DNA of 64,000 nt, taken from Multifurca ochricompacta. Its lineage: Eukaryota > Basidiomycota > Agaricomycetes > Russulales > Russulaceae. The number at the start of each line of letters is the position of its first letter. The first letter of the stretch is position 1. Shown here piece after piece: positions 10,192 to 21,476 of the stretch. Both the position numbers and the translations under genes were made by a program. The notes under the pieces were generated by a model, which saw nothing but the letters and a program-made list of their open reading frames with translations, was not told where the DNA came from and searched no databases. The stretch spans positions 268,769-332,768 of the forward strand of contig WTXG01000029.1 in NCBI GenBank assembly GCA_022496185.1, read 5' to 3'.

Positions 10192-13100
10192 ATGGTCCAA
10201 GAACGTAAGTGCACAACTCAGTCACCTCTTTCCCGACCATATGCTCTTCTATCATCAGTAATTGATTTTTTCTTATTCGCAGTCTCTATAATGGAACTCG
10301 ACCAAATGATCACTTCTTATCAGTGTGCTCTTTCATGGACCCCTCGATCTCATCCCACTTACACTGCCTGCATCCACCTTCTGGCTAAATCACAATTCAT
10401 ACGCTATGAGCTATCAGAACAGAGGGAAGATCTCGACAAATCTATTGTTCATTACACCGAAGCAATCTTTCTTCCACCTTCCTCGAGATTATACCTAAAT
10501 GTGGTTCAAGTCTTCTTCCAACTCGTACTTTCCCTTCTTCATCGGTCCGAGAAGTTCAAGCAACCTGAAGATGCCAAGTGTGCTGTTGAATACCTTCGTT
10601 ATCTCCGAGAGCTACCCCTCAAAACCTTTGAGGTCCCGCACGAATTCGCCACACATCACTTGTTCGGGCGTTGGGTATTCAAGTTGAGCTGGAAGCGGGG
10701 GACGGGGGATATTGAGGAGATGTTGATCCTCTGCCAAGAACTTCTCACTTGCACAGCTCAGCAGACTATCCAACCAGGCCATTCGCCTTGTTCACCGATT
10801 TCATGCAAATATTGTCAAGAGAAGAAAGTACAGCCGTTAGATGGAATCATTCAATGCTTTCGGGACGCGCTGAAGATCTTCCCGCCAGGCTCTCATGTAG
10901 TTCTTCTCGGACTGGCTGCTTCCCTCTCAATTCGATTCTGGAAAAATTATTCGATGACGATTACGATGAGGCAATGACCCTTCTAGAAAGTATCATTGCC
11001 TCAAGTTCTCTTGGGGATGACCCCAGTCAATTCAGATTAGGCTTCGGATTTGCCGCGAGTCTTGCGCGCATGAGGGCTAGATCTATCCAAACCCAGAATA
11101 TTTAGAGGAGGCGATTTCCCGTTGTCGTACCTTACTCGGCTCTTCTTCCCTTGACAACGACCTTCGTCATGAGTTACCCATAACATGGCATCCTCACTGA
11201 GATGCGCTTCATGAACTTCGGTCTCACAGAAGCTCTTCAAGAAGCACGTTCATATACTTCCGAAATGGTCAGCCTTGCCTCATCGTCCTCAGCTCACGGC
11301 ACATCTCAAGAAAAATTGACATGTGGATGCTGTCCGGGCGGCGTATCCGATGGCGGTGGTAGAGGAGAAAATTCAAAATCTTCGAAAACTGATCTCCAAG
11401 ACTCCGCCAAGGTCCTCCGAGCGCAACGCGTACCTCCAACGTCTTGGGATTGGTATAGAACCAAGTTTTCTCGTACCAACGATATCACGGACCTTGAAGA
11501 GGGATCAAGTGCCGCCGGGTACTACTTGCGTCAGCTGACACGAGTCATCCATTTGGATTCCAACAGGCACTCTTTTTGGGCTTAGACCTCTACATGGCAT
11601 TTAAGTGTTCGAATAAAATGGAGTACCTTGACGAGTCTATCACCGTGCTATCGTGGTGTTCTCAAATGCAAAGCGCGCAGCCATTCCGCTTCAATGTGAT
11701 TCAACAACTTGTCGGTCTTTATTCAAACGCCTTGAATTGCTTGGTCAGCAACAGGATTTGGATGAAATCATTGAAGCTATTTCCTTTGGGTGTCAATGAC
11801 AAATTCGCGAAGGTATCTGACCGATTTGCTTTGTCATGTCCTGGGCATTCCATTCTCGAGCGGACCAGACACCCATCTGTCTCTGTTGCATATGAGAAGG
11901 CCATGTCATTAATGCAGAGTTCATTGGTCTCCGCGCCGAACTTACAAATACAGCATGCTCGACTGGTCGCAATGCGAGGGCTCTGTGACAAGATGCCGCT
12001 GGACTACGCGTCTTACCAGATCGACATGGGTCAATTCACTCAGGCTATTGAGACTCTAGAACAAGGGAGGGCCTTACTATGGTCTGAAATGCGTGGTCTT
12101 CGCAATTCCATGGATCAACTTTCTGATTCAATTCACCTTTAGCGACGAAACTTGCTGCAATTAATCAGGATCTCGAGTCACTCACCATGTCTGTCACGCC
12201 GAGTGGGACTATAGAGATCAGCGATGGTGGATCACAGATTGGTGATGGGATGGACCCATTCGGTCATCTGGTGGTCAAGCAACAGGAAGCTTCTGGAGGA
12301 GCGGGATGTCTCGTGTCGCAGATCAAGATTACCAGGGTTTGGAGACTTTCTCAAGACGCCGTCGTTCGAAACTATTCGTTTGCCGCTTCACATGGGCCAG
12401 TCATTATTATCAACCATAATGAGTGGCGTTCCGATATCCTCATACTCTTCAGACTCTCCCCCTTCCCTTATCCCTACAACTAATGATTTCTATCGTCTGC
12501 AAATGAATTAAGAGATCGCCTAGTGGTCGCACGAAGGAGGGTCTCGATTCAGACAATACAAACGCGCTTTACGTTCTGTACTCGAGGGCCTTTACAAACT
12601 CGTCGGTGAACCAGTCATTGACAAGCTCCACACTTTGGGTGTACCAGAACAATCACGAATCTGGTGGTGTCCGACCTCCGTTTTCTGCTCTCTTCCACTT
12701 CATGCGATGGGCCCAATCCCATCAAATGACGGCGTCAAGCGGTACTTTTCAGATCTATATATCCCTTCATACACACCGACACTCTCTGCACTGATCGAGT
12801 CTCGCAAACCCAGTCCAAAACGTCATACGAACCTTCGTTACTCCTTGTGGCTAATCCAGATGAATCCTTACCAGGCGCTTTGGAGAGATGGCAGTCATAC
12901 AGTCTCTCAATTCGCGGTGCCGGTGGCTACCCTCTGTGGGAAGAACGCAACACCGGCTATGTGGTGGAAGGACTGCGACATCACGGATTTGCACATTTCG
13001 TGTGTCATGGAACACTCGAGACAGGGAAACCATTTGATGCATCATTCAAGCTGTTCGATGGCGAGCGACTTACACTGCTGGACATCGTACGGTCTCGACT

Positions 13101-13424
13101 TCCGCTGGTGAATTTGCATTCCTTGCTGCATGTCACACTGCGGAATTGACAGACGAAAGTATTGCGGACGAAGGACTTCACCTTACTGCGGCAGTTCAAT
13201 ACTGTGGATTTCGAAGTGTGGTGGGGACGATGTGGGAGATGGTGGATATAGATGGGCGTGAACTTGCAGAGAATTTCTACAAGTCGATGTTCTCTAGGAA
13301 TGGAGAAGGGGTAGGTTATCACTTGAGGTCTGCGAGGGCGCTTCGTGACGCGACGCGGAAGATGAGGAGAAAGAAGGGGATGACTCTGGAGCGGTGGGTG
13401 AACTTTGTTCATTATGGTGCGTGA
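10192..13424 (+). pseudogene. TPR-CHAT protein, copy B (heavily decayed)
   Basis: It is collinear with and close to copy C from ATG to stop, including the first intron (10205-10282, GTAAGT..CGCAG), but the frame changes many times (about 10700, 10960, 11110, 11330, 11580, 12130, 12290, 12500, 12890 and 13130). The CHAT His segment (HFVCHG, near 13000) remains; the Cys segment is out of frame with it. The upstream sequence lacks a 24-base stretch that holds the TATA box of copy C. It is a dead duplicate; duplication with C came before the decay. Confidence 0.9.
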
Positions 13425-13673
13425 TGGAGGAAAGCTTTCGCATAGATGGTTTTTTGTTGGATAGTATATCACTTCATGTGGAGGTATATGATTGGAAATA
13501 GTATTGATTTTTTTTGATTTTTTGTCATCACCCGTGAGATTTGTTTAGAAATATCTAGTTTATATTCTGCATCTGGAGTATCGCTTAAGGAAGGTTGTGC
13601 GTCTTTCTTCTCCGATCACCACCATCTCGCTCGCACTGCTTGGCTTTTAGAGTAACTAGATACACACTATAAA

Positions 13674-13802
13674 CTGTCCACAATCATAGTTTTTTCCTCC
13701 CCTCAGAACAAATCACCCCCATCCAATATCAGAGGTGGATGGCTTCCCTGGCTGCCACCACAAATCATAGAGATGGGGCCTCAGACCCCACCTCCATCCC
13801 AC
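13674..13802 (+). pseudogene. Truncated second copy of the 64-681 gene
   Basis: About 129 bases match 1-127, including the upstream CTGTCCACAATCATAG and the ATG with some 22 codons. The match ends exactly at CCATCCCAC, followed by TGTACGATCGCGAG. The copy at 127 runs on uninterrupted (TCACTCC), so it serves as the empty site for an LTR-like insertion. Confidence 0.7.
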
Positions 13803-14464
13803 TGTACGATCGCGAGACCGTGTGAGTTCTTTGCAGAGAGAGGTTCCGCAAGAAAAGAGGAAGGAGAGGTAAGATGCTGAAATCGTCGAAGGTGCTGATG
13901 CGTCGAAATGCTTGATGTGCTGAATATGTCAATATGTCGAATATGTCAAAGACTTTGCTGGCTTCGCTGCTGCTGGTTCCATTGGACTTGTGCTTGTCGT
14001 CGTCGAGATAGCTGCTTAGTACTCAAGATAAGATAAAGAGAGAGAGAATGACCATTTGATTCCGCTCATGCTGGCTGATACAACTGTAGAGAGCTATAAA
14101 TGCATAGCTCAGTCTTTGGGATAGAAAGGCTGAGGTTTCTAACTATGCTACTGAGTCTTTATGATAAAGCGAAGTATACAAATAACCATGAAATTTTGCG
14201 CGACCCGCGTGCTCTGAATATTGTGTTGATACGGTGATGATCGGATCCGGGCCGCCATCTCCGGTATCAATCGGTTGCACGCTATGGCTGCACTTCCAAC
14301 AGGCCATCCGTGGTCTTCAGAGGGGTTTGTCGCACTGGCTTGAAGGTAGAACGTGCATGCTGTAGGAATGGCAGGAGATCATGTGAATGGGAATGAAAGT
14401 GTTGAGCAAAACTCACAAAGGTCAATACAGGCCTTGAGGCCATAGCTGCTCTATTCTACTTTTT
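13803..14464 (+). repeat. LTR-like element interrupting a gene copy
   Basis: It begins TGTACGATCGCGAGACCGTG, nearly the same as the R2 copy at 15005 (TGTATGATAGCGAGGCCGTG). The first 60 or so bases are shared and the rest differs. A TATAAA is seen at 14095. The right end is not defined; I place it where CHAT similarity starts. No ORF of note. Confidence 0.4.
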
Positions 14465-15004
14465 AAGAATGAGGAAGTTTGAACCCAGGTCCGCGAAGAG
14501 AAGACATGTTCGGTCACACACTCATGAAACAAAGGAACTTGTTGGAAGAGCGGGATGTCCTACTGTCTCAAATCCAAGGATTGCCGGGATTCGAACACTT
14601 CTTGAAGACACTCTCTGTCCATTGCTTTACGTGGACCGGTCATCATTATCAATCATTGCCAGTGGCGTTCCGATATTCTCATCCTTCTCCACAATGGACC
14701 TCCATCTCTTATTCCGACAGCTGATAACATCTACAATCGTGCAAACGAATTGGGAGGTTGTCTGTTGGGTGCGCGAAAAAATACCTTCTCGAATCAAAGC
14801 AATACCAGCACATTCTAGGTTCTGTAATCGAGGACCCCTGTGAGCTAGCTTATCGACCAACCGGTTGTCAACAAGTTCCAGGAGTTCAACATCCCAGAAT
14901 AATCCCGAGTTTGGTTTTACCCAACATCAGTATTCTGCACTCATCCCTTTCATGCCATGGGCGAACCCGAGTGGTATTTCTTGGACGTGTATATTCCATC
15001 ATAT
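14465..15004 (+). pseudogene. CHAT gene fragment D
   Basis: Both sides and all frames considered, this segment encodes in pieces the linker and first part of a CHAT domain (EERDVLLSQIQGLPGFEHFLKT, then GPVIIINH.QWRSDILIL, and VYIPSY), with several frameshifts and a stop. It resembles copy A more than C. It ends at codon YIPSY, where the R2 repeat begins (TGTATG at 15005), so the gene was cut by that insertion. Confidence 0.75.
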
Positions 15005-15307
15005 TGTATGATAGCGAGGCCGTGTGAGTTCGAAGTGGAGAGAGGTTCCGCGAGAGAGAAAAGGAGAGAGAAGGGTTTGATGTCAATGACAACACTGAGA
15101 CAAACTCTTGAAGCTGGGTAGACCGTTCGCTACCTTCGAAGGTTTTGCACGCAACGAGAGGAAGAGGTGAGACAAAGCTGGTATTTCATAGATAAGATAC
15201 TCGTCTTAAAATACATGAGGTCAGTATGAAACAAGCCAATTCCAGGTTTATTATGGAAAGGTGCAAGTGGTATAAAGAAGGAGCCACGTCATGGGTGTGA
15301 AGATGAA
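15005..15307 (+). repeat. LTR-like repeat R2, direct copy
   Basis: It starts TGTATGATAGCGAG inside CHAT fragment D and matches the reverse complement of 590-1012. It ends where the CHAT duplication unit begins (about 15308). Confidence 0.5.
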
Positions 15308-15744
15308 AGGAAGATGAAAAGTCAACAAGAATTAGTTGATGACGCACGACAGCCCCCATCCTTCGATACTACCCTGAGTGGTATCACGATTGACGATATC
15401 AGGGTGACTGTGGAGACAAGGGCGACTGGTTGAACGAGCGAGAGGAGCGAGAAGGCAAGACGGGCCAGAACGAGCGGGGGCTTAAGGAGAATGTGGCCCC
15501 AGGTGTGAGCGATGAAGCATGGCCTCTTCTCACCCTCCCTTACCAATTGTCAATTTTACTAACGGGGTCGCTACCTCTTTCGGCCCTTACCTTGTCTCTT
15601 ACCTTGACTTGACATACATCATTGCGTATCACTACCCCTTCTTTTGTCAACATGTCCTGCTGCCTGCTACCTCTCCCGCTGTAAGGATGGGTCGGGCATT
15701 AAGCATGAAACCTTCGCCTCCTCTCTTTCATTACGCGTATTTGG

Positions 15745-16110
15745 GTTGTGTGATTTCCGGGCCGCCTGCCCATCCATTACCTTTCTGTCGTCACTTCTCC
15801 GTCTTGTCTTTATTGCCTCTTCATCGTACTTGTCTTTTTTTAATCCAAATTCACACTCTATGGCTTGCTTCTTACTATACCACTCTGGACTCTCAACAAA
15901 AATATAAAGGTATCTACAATGCTTGTAGAGCCAGTGAACCAGCAATCTAGTTTTTTTATCTTTATCCTTGTGTGCTAAATACGACAAGCGTAAGGTCAAA
16001 TGGAACCAGCAAGCAGCGTATTCGCAAGTACAAGCACAGCACATCCTGCCTCTCTCCTTTTGGGTTTGGGAACACACTTTGCCTCGCACTCACTGCGGAT
16101 TGGATCTGTT
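15745..16110 (+). repeat. LTR-like repeat R4 upstream of CHAT copy C
   Basis: Counterpart of 9580-9950, with the same TATA-like AATATAAAGGTA (near 15901). It sits about 230-600 bases upstream of the copy C start on the same strand and may contribute promoter sequence. Confidence 0.5.
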
Positions 16111-16216
16111 CTGCGACGATCGCCAAAGCTCAAAAGTCAAGCAAACGGTACCAGGTGGGCCGGGAACAGCCGCCCTGCATGCTTCGTTGCCTCGTTTTGT
16201 CCTCATGCTCATGCTC

Positions 16217-16223
16217 TATAAAA
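16217..16223 (+). promoter_or_regulatory. TATA box of CHAT copy C
   Basis: TATAAAA lies 119 bases before the ATG. The otherwise matching upstream region of pseudogene copy B (near 10081) lacks a 24-base block containing this box. Confidence 0.5.
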
Positions 16224-16341
16224 CATGTATTATAGGTGTGTTCGCCGTTCTCCAGCACCCGCAACCATTTTTGCCATTTACTCTCTCAATTCATCGCCAG
16301 AGGGCCCGCGGTTACCGTGACTCTTGTGCATCGAATAAACC

Positions 16342-19300
16342 ATGGCCCAAGAACGTAAGTGCACAACTCAGTCACCTCTTTCCCGACCATATGCCCTTCT
16401 ATCATCAGTTATTGATTTTTTCTTGTTCACAGCCTCCATTATGGAACTCGACCAAATGATCACTTCTCATCAGTGTGCTCTCTCAAGGATCCCTCGATCT
16501 CATCCCACTTACACTGCCTGCATCCACCGTCTGGCTAGATCACGATTCAAACGCTATAAGCTATCAGAACAGAAGGAAGATCTCGACAAATCTATTGCTC
16601 ATTACACCGAAGCGATCTTTCTTCCACCTTCCTGGGGATTCTACCTAAACGTGATTCAAGTCTTCTTTCGACTCGCACTTTCCCTTCTTCGTCGTTCCAA
16701 GAAGTTCAAGCAACCTGAAGATGTCAAGTGTGCTGTTGAATACTTTCGTTATCTCCGAGGGCTACCCCTTAAAACCTTTGAGGTCCCGCACAAAGTCGTC
16801 ACATCATCGCTTGTTCAGGCGTTGGGTATTCAAGTTGAGCTGGAAGCGGGTGGGACGGGGGATATTGAGGAGATGTTGATCCTCTGCCAAGAACTTCTTG
16901 CCTGTCACAGCTCAGCAAACTATCCAACTCAGGCCATTACCGCCTTTGTCTACGCCATTTTACGCAAATTTAGTCAAGGGGAGCAAGTACAGCCGTTAGA
17001 TGGAGTCATTCAATGCTTGCGGGACGCGCTGAAGATCTTCCCGCCAGACTTGCACCTAGTCCGTTTCGGACTGGCTGCCTCCCTCTTAGCTCGATTCTGG
17101 AAAAACTATTCGAATGACGACTACGAGGAGGCAATGGCCCTCCTAGAAAGTATCGTTGGCTCAAGTCCTCTTGGGGATGACCCCAGTCGATTTCAGATTC
17201 TGGCTTCGGCATTTGCCGCGTTTCTTGCACGCATGAGGGCTGACTTCTTTCCAAACCCAGGATATTTAGAGGAGGCGATTTCCCGTTCTCGTACCTTACT
17301 CACCTCTTCTTCCCTTGACAACGACCTTCGGTATGGAGTTACCCATGGCATGGCATCCCTCGCTGAGATGCGCTTCGAGAACTTCGGTCTCACAGAAGCT
17401 CTTCAAGAATCACGTTCATATACTTCTGGAATGGTCAGCCTTGCCTCATCGTCCTCAGCTCACGGCACATCTCAAGAACAAATTGACAAAGTTGATGCTG
17501 TTCGGGCGGCGTATCCGATGAAGGTGGTAGAGGAGAAAATTCAAAATCTTCGCGAACTAATCTCCAAGACTCCTCCGGGCAACTCCAATCACAACACACA
17601 CATCGAGGATCTTATTAATTGGCACGAAACAAAGTTCTCTCATACCGACGATATAAAGGACCTTGAAGAGGTGATCAAGTGCCGCCGGGTACTACTTGCG
17701 TCAACTGACACGAGTCATCCATTTGGACCCCAACACGCACTCTCTTTGGGCATTGACCTCTACATGGCGTTTGAGTGTTCGAATAAAATGGAGTACCTTG
17801 ACGAGTCCATCACCGTGAATCGTGGTCTTCTCGAAATGCAAGGCGCGCAGCCATTCCGCTTCAAAGTGATTCAACAGCTTGTTGCGTTTTTATACAAACG
17901 CATTAAATTACTTGGTCACAGACAGGATTTTAAAGAAATCATTAAGCTATTTCCTTTGGCTGTCAATGACAGATTCGCGAGGATGCCTGACAGATTCGCT
18001 TTTTCATGTCTCTGGGCATTTGTTACACGAGCGAATAGGCATCCGTCCGTCTCCGCTGCATACGAGAAGGCCATGTCATTAATGCAGAGTTCATTGGTCT
18101 CCGCGCCGAACTTACAAATACAGCATGCTCGACTGGTCGCTATGCCAGGGCTCTGCGAGAATATGCCGCTGGACTACGCGTCTTACCAGATCGACATGGG
18201 TCAATTCACTCAGGCTATTGAGACTCTAGAACAAGGGAGGGCCTTACTATGGTCTGAAATGCGTGGTCTTCGCAATTCCATGGATCAACTTTATGGTGTC
18301 AATTCACCTTTAGCGACGAAACTTGCTGCAATTAATCAGGATCTCGAGTCACTCACCATGTCTGTCACGCCGAGTGGGACTATAGAGATCAGTGATGGTG
18401 GATCACAGGTTGATGACGGGATGGACCCATTCGGTCGTCTGGTTGTGAAGCAACAGAAGCTTCTGGAGGAGCGAGATGCACTCGTGTCGCAGATTCAAGA
18501 ATTACCAGGGTTTGGAGACTTTCTGAAGACGCCGTCATTTCAAAACATTCGTATTGCTGCTTCACATGGGCCAGTCATTATTATCAACCATAATGAGTGG
18601 CGTTCCGATATCCTCATTCTCCTTCGCGACTCTCCCCCTTCCCTTATCTCTACAACTAATGATTTCTATCGTCTTGCAAATGAATTGAAAGATCGCCTAG
18701 TGGTCGCACGAAGGGATGGTCTTGATTCAGACAAATACAAACGCGCTTTACGTTCTGTACTTGAGGGCCTTTACAAACTCGTCGGTGAACCAGTCATTGA
18801 CAAGCTCCACACTTTGGGTGTACCAGAACAATCACGAATCTGGTGGTGTCCGACATCCGTTTTCTGCTCTCTTCCACTTCATGCGATGGGCCCAATCCCA
18901 TCAAATGACGGCGTCAAGCGATACTTTTCAGATCTATATATTCCTTCATACACGCCGACACTCTCTGCACTGATCGAGTCTCGCAAACCCAGTCCAAAAA
19001 CGTCGTACCAACCTTCGTTACTCCTTGTGGCTACTCCAGATGAATCCTTACCAGGCGCTTTTGGAGAGATGGCAATCATACAGTCCCTCAAGGCGTGGCT
19101 GCCGGTGGCTACCCTCTGTGGGAAGAACGCAACACCGGCTAGTGTGGTGGAAAGACTGCGACATCACGGATTGGTACATTTCGTGTGTCATGGAAAGCTC
19201 GAGACAGGGAAACCATTTGATGCATCATTCAAGCTATACGAAGATGAGCGCCTTACTCTACTCGACATCGTACGGTCTCGACTGCCTGCTGCTGAATTTG

Positions 19301-19608
19301 CATTCCTTGCTGCATGTCACACTGCGGAATTGACAGACGAAAGTATTGCTGACGAGGCACTTCATCTTACTGCGGCAGTTCAATACTGTGGATTTCGAAG
19401 TGTGGTCGGGACGATGTGGGAGATGGCGGATATAGACGGATGTGAAATTGCAGAGAATTTCTACAAGTCGATGTTCTCTAGGAATGGAGAAGGGATAGGT
19501 TATCACTTGAGGTCTGCGAGAGCGCTTCGTGATGCGACACGGAAGATGAGGAGAAAGAAGGGGATGACTCTGGAGCGGTGGGTAAACTTTGTCCATTATG
19601 GTGCGTGA
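16342..19608 (+). CDS. TPR-CHAT putative cysteine peptidase, copy C (intact)
   Basis: This is the only intact member of the local family. Exon 1 encodes MAQE; a 78-base intron (16355-16432, GTAAGT..TTCACAG) is followed by one long exon, giving 1062 residues. The N-terminal two thirds is a helical repeat region with TPR-like pairs, for example AIETLEQGRALLWSEMRG near residue 600-640. A short acidic linker and coiled segment (KQQKLLEERDALVSQIQEL) precede the CHAT domain in the last 300 residues. The probable catalytic dyad is His924 (VHFVCHG) and Cys966 (AACHTAE). The intron length is a multiple of three with no stop, so a retained intron would still be translated. CHAT proteases of bacteria act in defence and cell death; in fungi the role is open. 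Neighbours are only paralogues and repeats, so there is no operon-like clue. Confidence 0.88.
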   Translation: MAQERKCTTQSPLSRPYALLSSVIDFFLFTASIMELDQMITSHQCALSRIPRSHPTYTACIHRLARSRFKRYKLSEQKEDLDKSIAHYTEAIFLPPSWGFYLNVIQVFFRLALSLLRRSKKFKQPEDVKCAVEYFRYLRGLPLKTFEVPHKVVTSSLVQALGIQVELEAGGTGDIEEMLILCQELLACHSSANYPTQAITAFVYAILRKFSQGEQVQPLDGVIQCLRDALKIFPPDLHLVRFGLAASLLARFWKNYSNDDYEEAMALLESIVGSSPLGDDPSRFQILASAFAAFLARMRADFFPNPGYLEEAISRSRTLLTSSSLDNDLRYGVTHGMASLAEMRFENFGLTEALQESRSYTSGMVSLASSSSAHGTSQEQIDKVDAVRAAYPMKVVEEKIQNLRELISKTPPGNSNHNTHIEDLINWHETKFSHTDDIKDLEEVIKCRRVLLASTDTSHPFGPQHALSLGIDLYMAFECSNKMEYLDESITVNRGLLEMQGAQPFRFKVIQQLVAFLYKRIKLLGHRQDFKEIIKLFPLAVNDRFARMPDRFAFSCLWAFVTRANRHPSVSAAYEKAMSLMQSSLVSAPNLQIQHARLVAMPGLCENMPLDYASYQIDMGQFTQAIETLEQGRALLWSEMRGLRNSMDQLYGVNSPLATKLAAINQDLESLTMSVTPSGTIEISDGGSQVDDGMDPFGRLVVKQQKLLEERDALVSQIQELPGFGDFLKTPSFQNIRIAASHGPVIIINHNEWRSDILILLRDSPPSLISTTNDFYRLANELKDRLVVARRDGLDSDKYKRALRSVLEGLYKLVGEPVIDKLHTLGVPEQSRIWWCPTSVFCSLPLHAMGPIPSNDGVKRYFSDLYIPSYTPTLSALIESRKPSPKTSYQPSLLLVATPDESLPGAFGEMAIIQSLKAWLPVATLCGKNATPASVVERLRHHGLVHFVCHGKLETGKPFDASFKLYEDERLTLLDIVRSRLPAAEFAFLAACHTAELTDESIADEALHLTAAVQYCGFRSVVGTMWEMADIDGCEIAENFYKSMFSRNGEGIGYHLRSARALRDATRKMRRKKGMTLERWVNFVHYGA

Positions 19609-19808
19609 TGGAGGAAAGCTTTCGCATAGATGGTTTTTTGTTGGATAGTATATCACTTCGTGTGGAGGTATATGATTGGAAATAGTATTTATTTTTCTGA
19701 TTTTTTGGCATCACCTGTGGGATTTGTTTAAAAAATATCTAGTTTATATACTCCATCTATGGTATCGCTTAAGGACAGTTGTTCATCTTTCTTCTCCGAT
19801 CACCACAG

Positions 19809-20255
19809 TGTGCAGAGCCTATCCGTGGTGAGTGCGAAGCAAAGCCTGTTCCCTGAGGAGTAAGGTGAGCAGTAAGTTGAGAAGAGGAGAGAGAAGAGCC
19901 CGCGCGACGTAATGAAGTTGATGAGCATTGGATCGTGCTGAATGTTTACTGATGATGGTGCCAATGGTTCCGATTGACCTTGCGCCTTGTTCAATAACTG
20001 TTCTTTTGCACACAAAGAGAGAGAGAGATAGAGAGGCTAGATTGCTGGTTTCTGGCTGGTCTACTATGAGCATTGTATGTACCTTTATATACTTGTGGAG
20101 AGACCTAGCTGAAGGAATGTTTTTAGAAATTAACAGAGGTGAAGCTATGTGGGGTGAACGAAAGTGGAATAAGTAAAAGGGAGTAAGGGAGAAACCGGGT
20201 AGCCGGGTGTACGGAAAAGAATAGGCAGGCGGCCCGGAACACGCACAATCCCTGT
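19809..20255 (-). repeat. LTR-like repeat R4, inverted copy
   Basis: Its reverse complement matches the R4 copies upstream of CHAT B and C, including ATATAAAGGTA, CAGCAATCTAG and CGCACTCACC. It begins just after GATCACCAC in the 3' flank of copy C, where copy B has unbroken sequence. It therefore inserted after the duplication. No gene is seen from here to 20391. Confidence 0.5.
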
Positions 20256-20391
20256 AATATGCTAAGTAAAATTACTTGTACCATAGATCAATCATGCTTT
20301 GCACCGGTGTCAGAGTCTGTCCAAAACTAAAGTCAGGCAAATGTTAGAAAATTTATTGACAGTATAGTATGGAAGAATGAGAGCAAACTAA

Positions 20392-20761
20392 AGAACGCAG
20401 CCTGAGGTTAGATAATCCAAACTACCTAGAATGGTAGTTATAATTCAGTCATGTTGGTCAGAACTGATAATATTAGTCTTTACCTAGAATGGTAGTTATA
20501 ACTAGTATGCATTAGCTACATAGGTAAAGATAAGATAACAAAATACTCACTTCAGTTATGTTGGTCAGAACTGAAGTGAACTGTACAGTAAAAGCGTCCT
20601 TTAAATACTGTAAACAAGTGTGCTTATAGTAACCAAGATAAAGAAGGATTGTGTCTAATCAAGTAAGGTATCAAATGTCGGAAATGGATCAATATGGCCA
20701 GGTCGGATCAATCGCTAAGTGTGTGGTACTAACAAGCAAGTTGTGTCTTGTGCAGTAGCAC
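20392..20761 (+). repeat. Two head-to-tail partial Gyp5-type LTRs
   Basis: 20392-20673 matches the 3' part of the Gyp5 LTR (AACGCAGCCTGAGG to AAGGTATCA). 20676-20761 matches its 5' part (TGTCGGAAATGG to GCAGTAGCAC). The second copy resumes at 29425 after the hAT-1 insertion. Confidence 0.65.
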
Positions 20762-20867
20762 TAGTGATTGTCAAGGGTTTTCATACCCGCCCGGGTAAGC
20801 GCCATGGGTTTTGCCAGGTACAGGTACGGGTATATGGCTCCCAACCCGTGGAAACCCATACCCGTGC

Positions 20868-21445
20868 TGTTACGTCCGGTGTGAGACGTTCTGCACGACT
20901 TGTGCGACAGCTCTGTTCGTGTATTCAGATAAGAGGCCAATAAGACCTCTTGGAGTTCGAATGGATGAGTCAACGTCAAAGGGGCTGTTCCCTAGTGACG
21001 ATGTTGAGTGGAAGGTGCCAAAAGCACTGAGACGATCGAGTCAAAGGTTTCAAGGGGAAGTCCGGAAGACAAACACCGATGTATTCAATAAGTCGAGTCT
21101 GAGGTCTACATTGTAACTACAGCGGACTTATATATGTAATCGAATGAGCGTCTAAAGATAAGAATCACGGAGTCAAGTGGGCCCAAATAACTGGAAGCGG
21201 AGGGCGTAGAGCCTGGCTTCTACTGATAGGGAATTAAGTAAGTGTCCGGTCGTACGATAAGAAGATAAGTGATAAGCAAAGATAAGGGTAGCCAAAGATG
21301 CGTAAACAAGTGAGTCACGGGGATGGGCAAAGAGCATGTGACGGATCCCACGATGGAGACGTGATCTGGTAGTGGAGAGTGGGCGGCAGGGAAGGGTCAT
21401 CGTTAGGTAAGAAAAAGAATACGGGCAAAGATGGGGTTCGTAACA
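20868..21445 (-). repeat. Chv1 3' LTR
   Basis: TGTTACG..GTAACA, 578 bases, matching 27744-28321 throughout by eye. It contains the TATATAA promoter and the AAGTCGAGTCT (plus strand, 21090-21100) complementary to the primer site. Confidence 0.95.
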
Positions 21446-21476
21446 TCACCCCCTCTTCTGGTTCTAGCAGTCCCGG

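Larger units (their letters stand above)
9038..13624 (+). repeat. CHAT duplication unit, left copy
   Basis: This block aligns with 15308-19806, from the same upstream sequence through the LTR-like R4, the CHAT gene and the 3' flank (TCTCCGATCACCAC). The start-to-start offset is about 6270 bases. The left copy continues after GATCACCAC with CATCTCGCTCG, where the right copy has an R4 insertion instead. Confidence 0.75.

Noticed and set aside
19258..19656. A minus-strand 132-codon frame over the CHAT domain
   Set aside because: A shadow of the CHAT coding strand; the same shadow appears at 13005-13472 in the dead copy.
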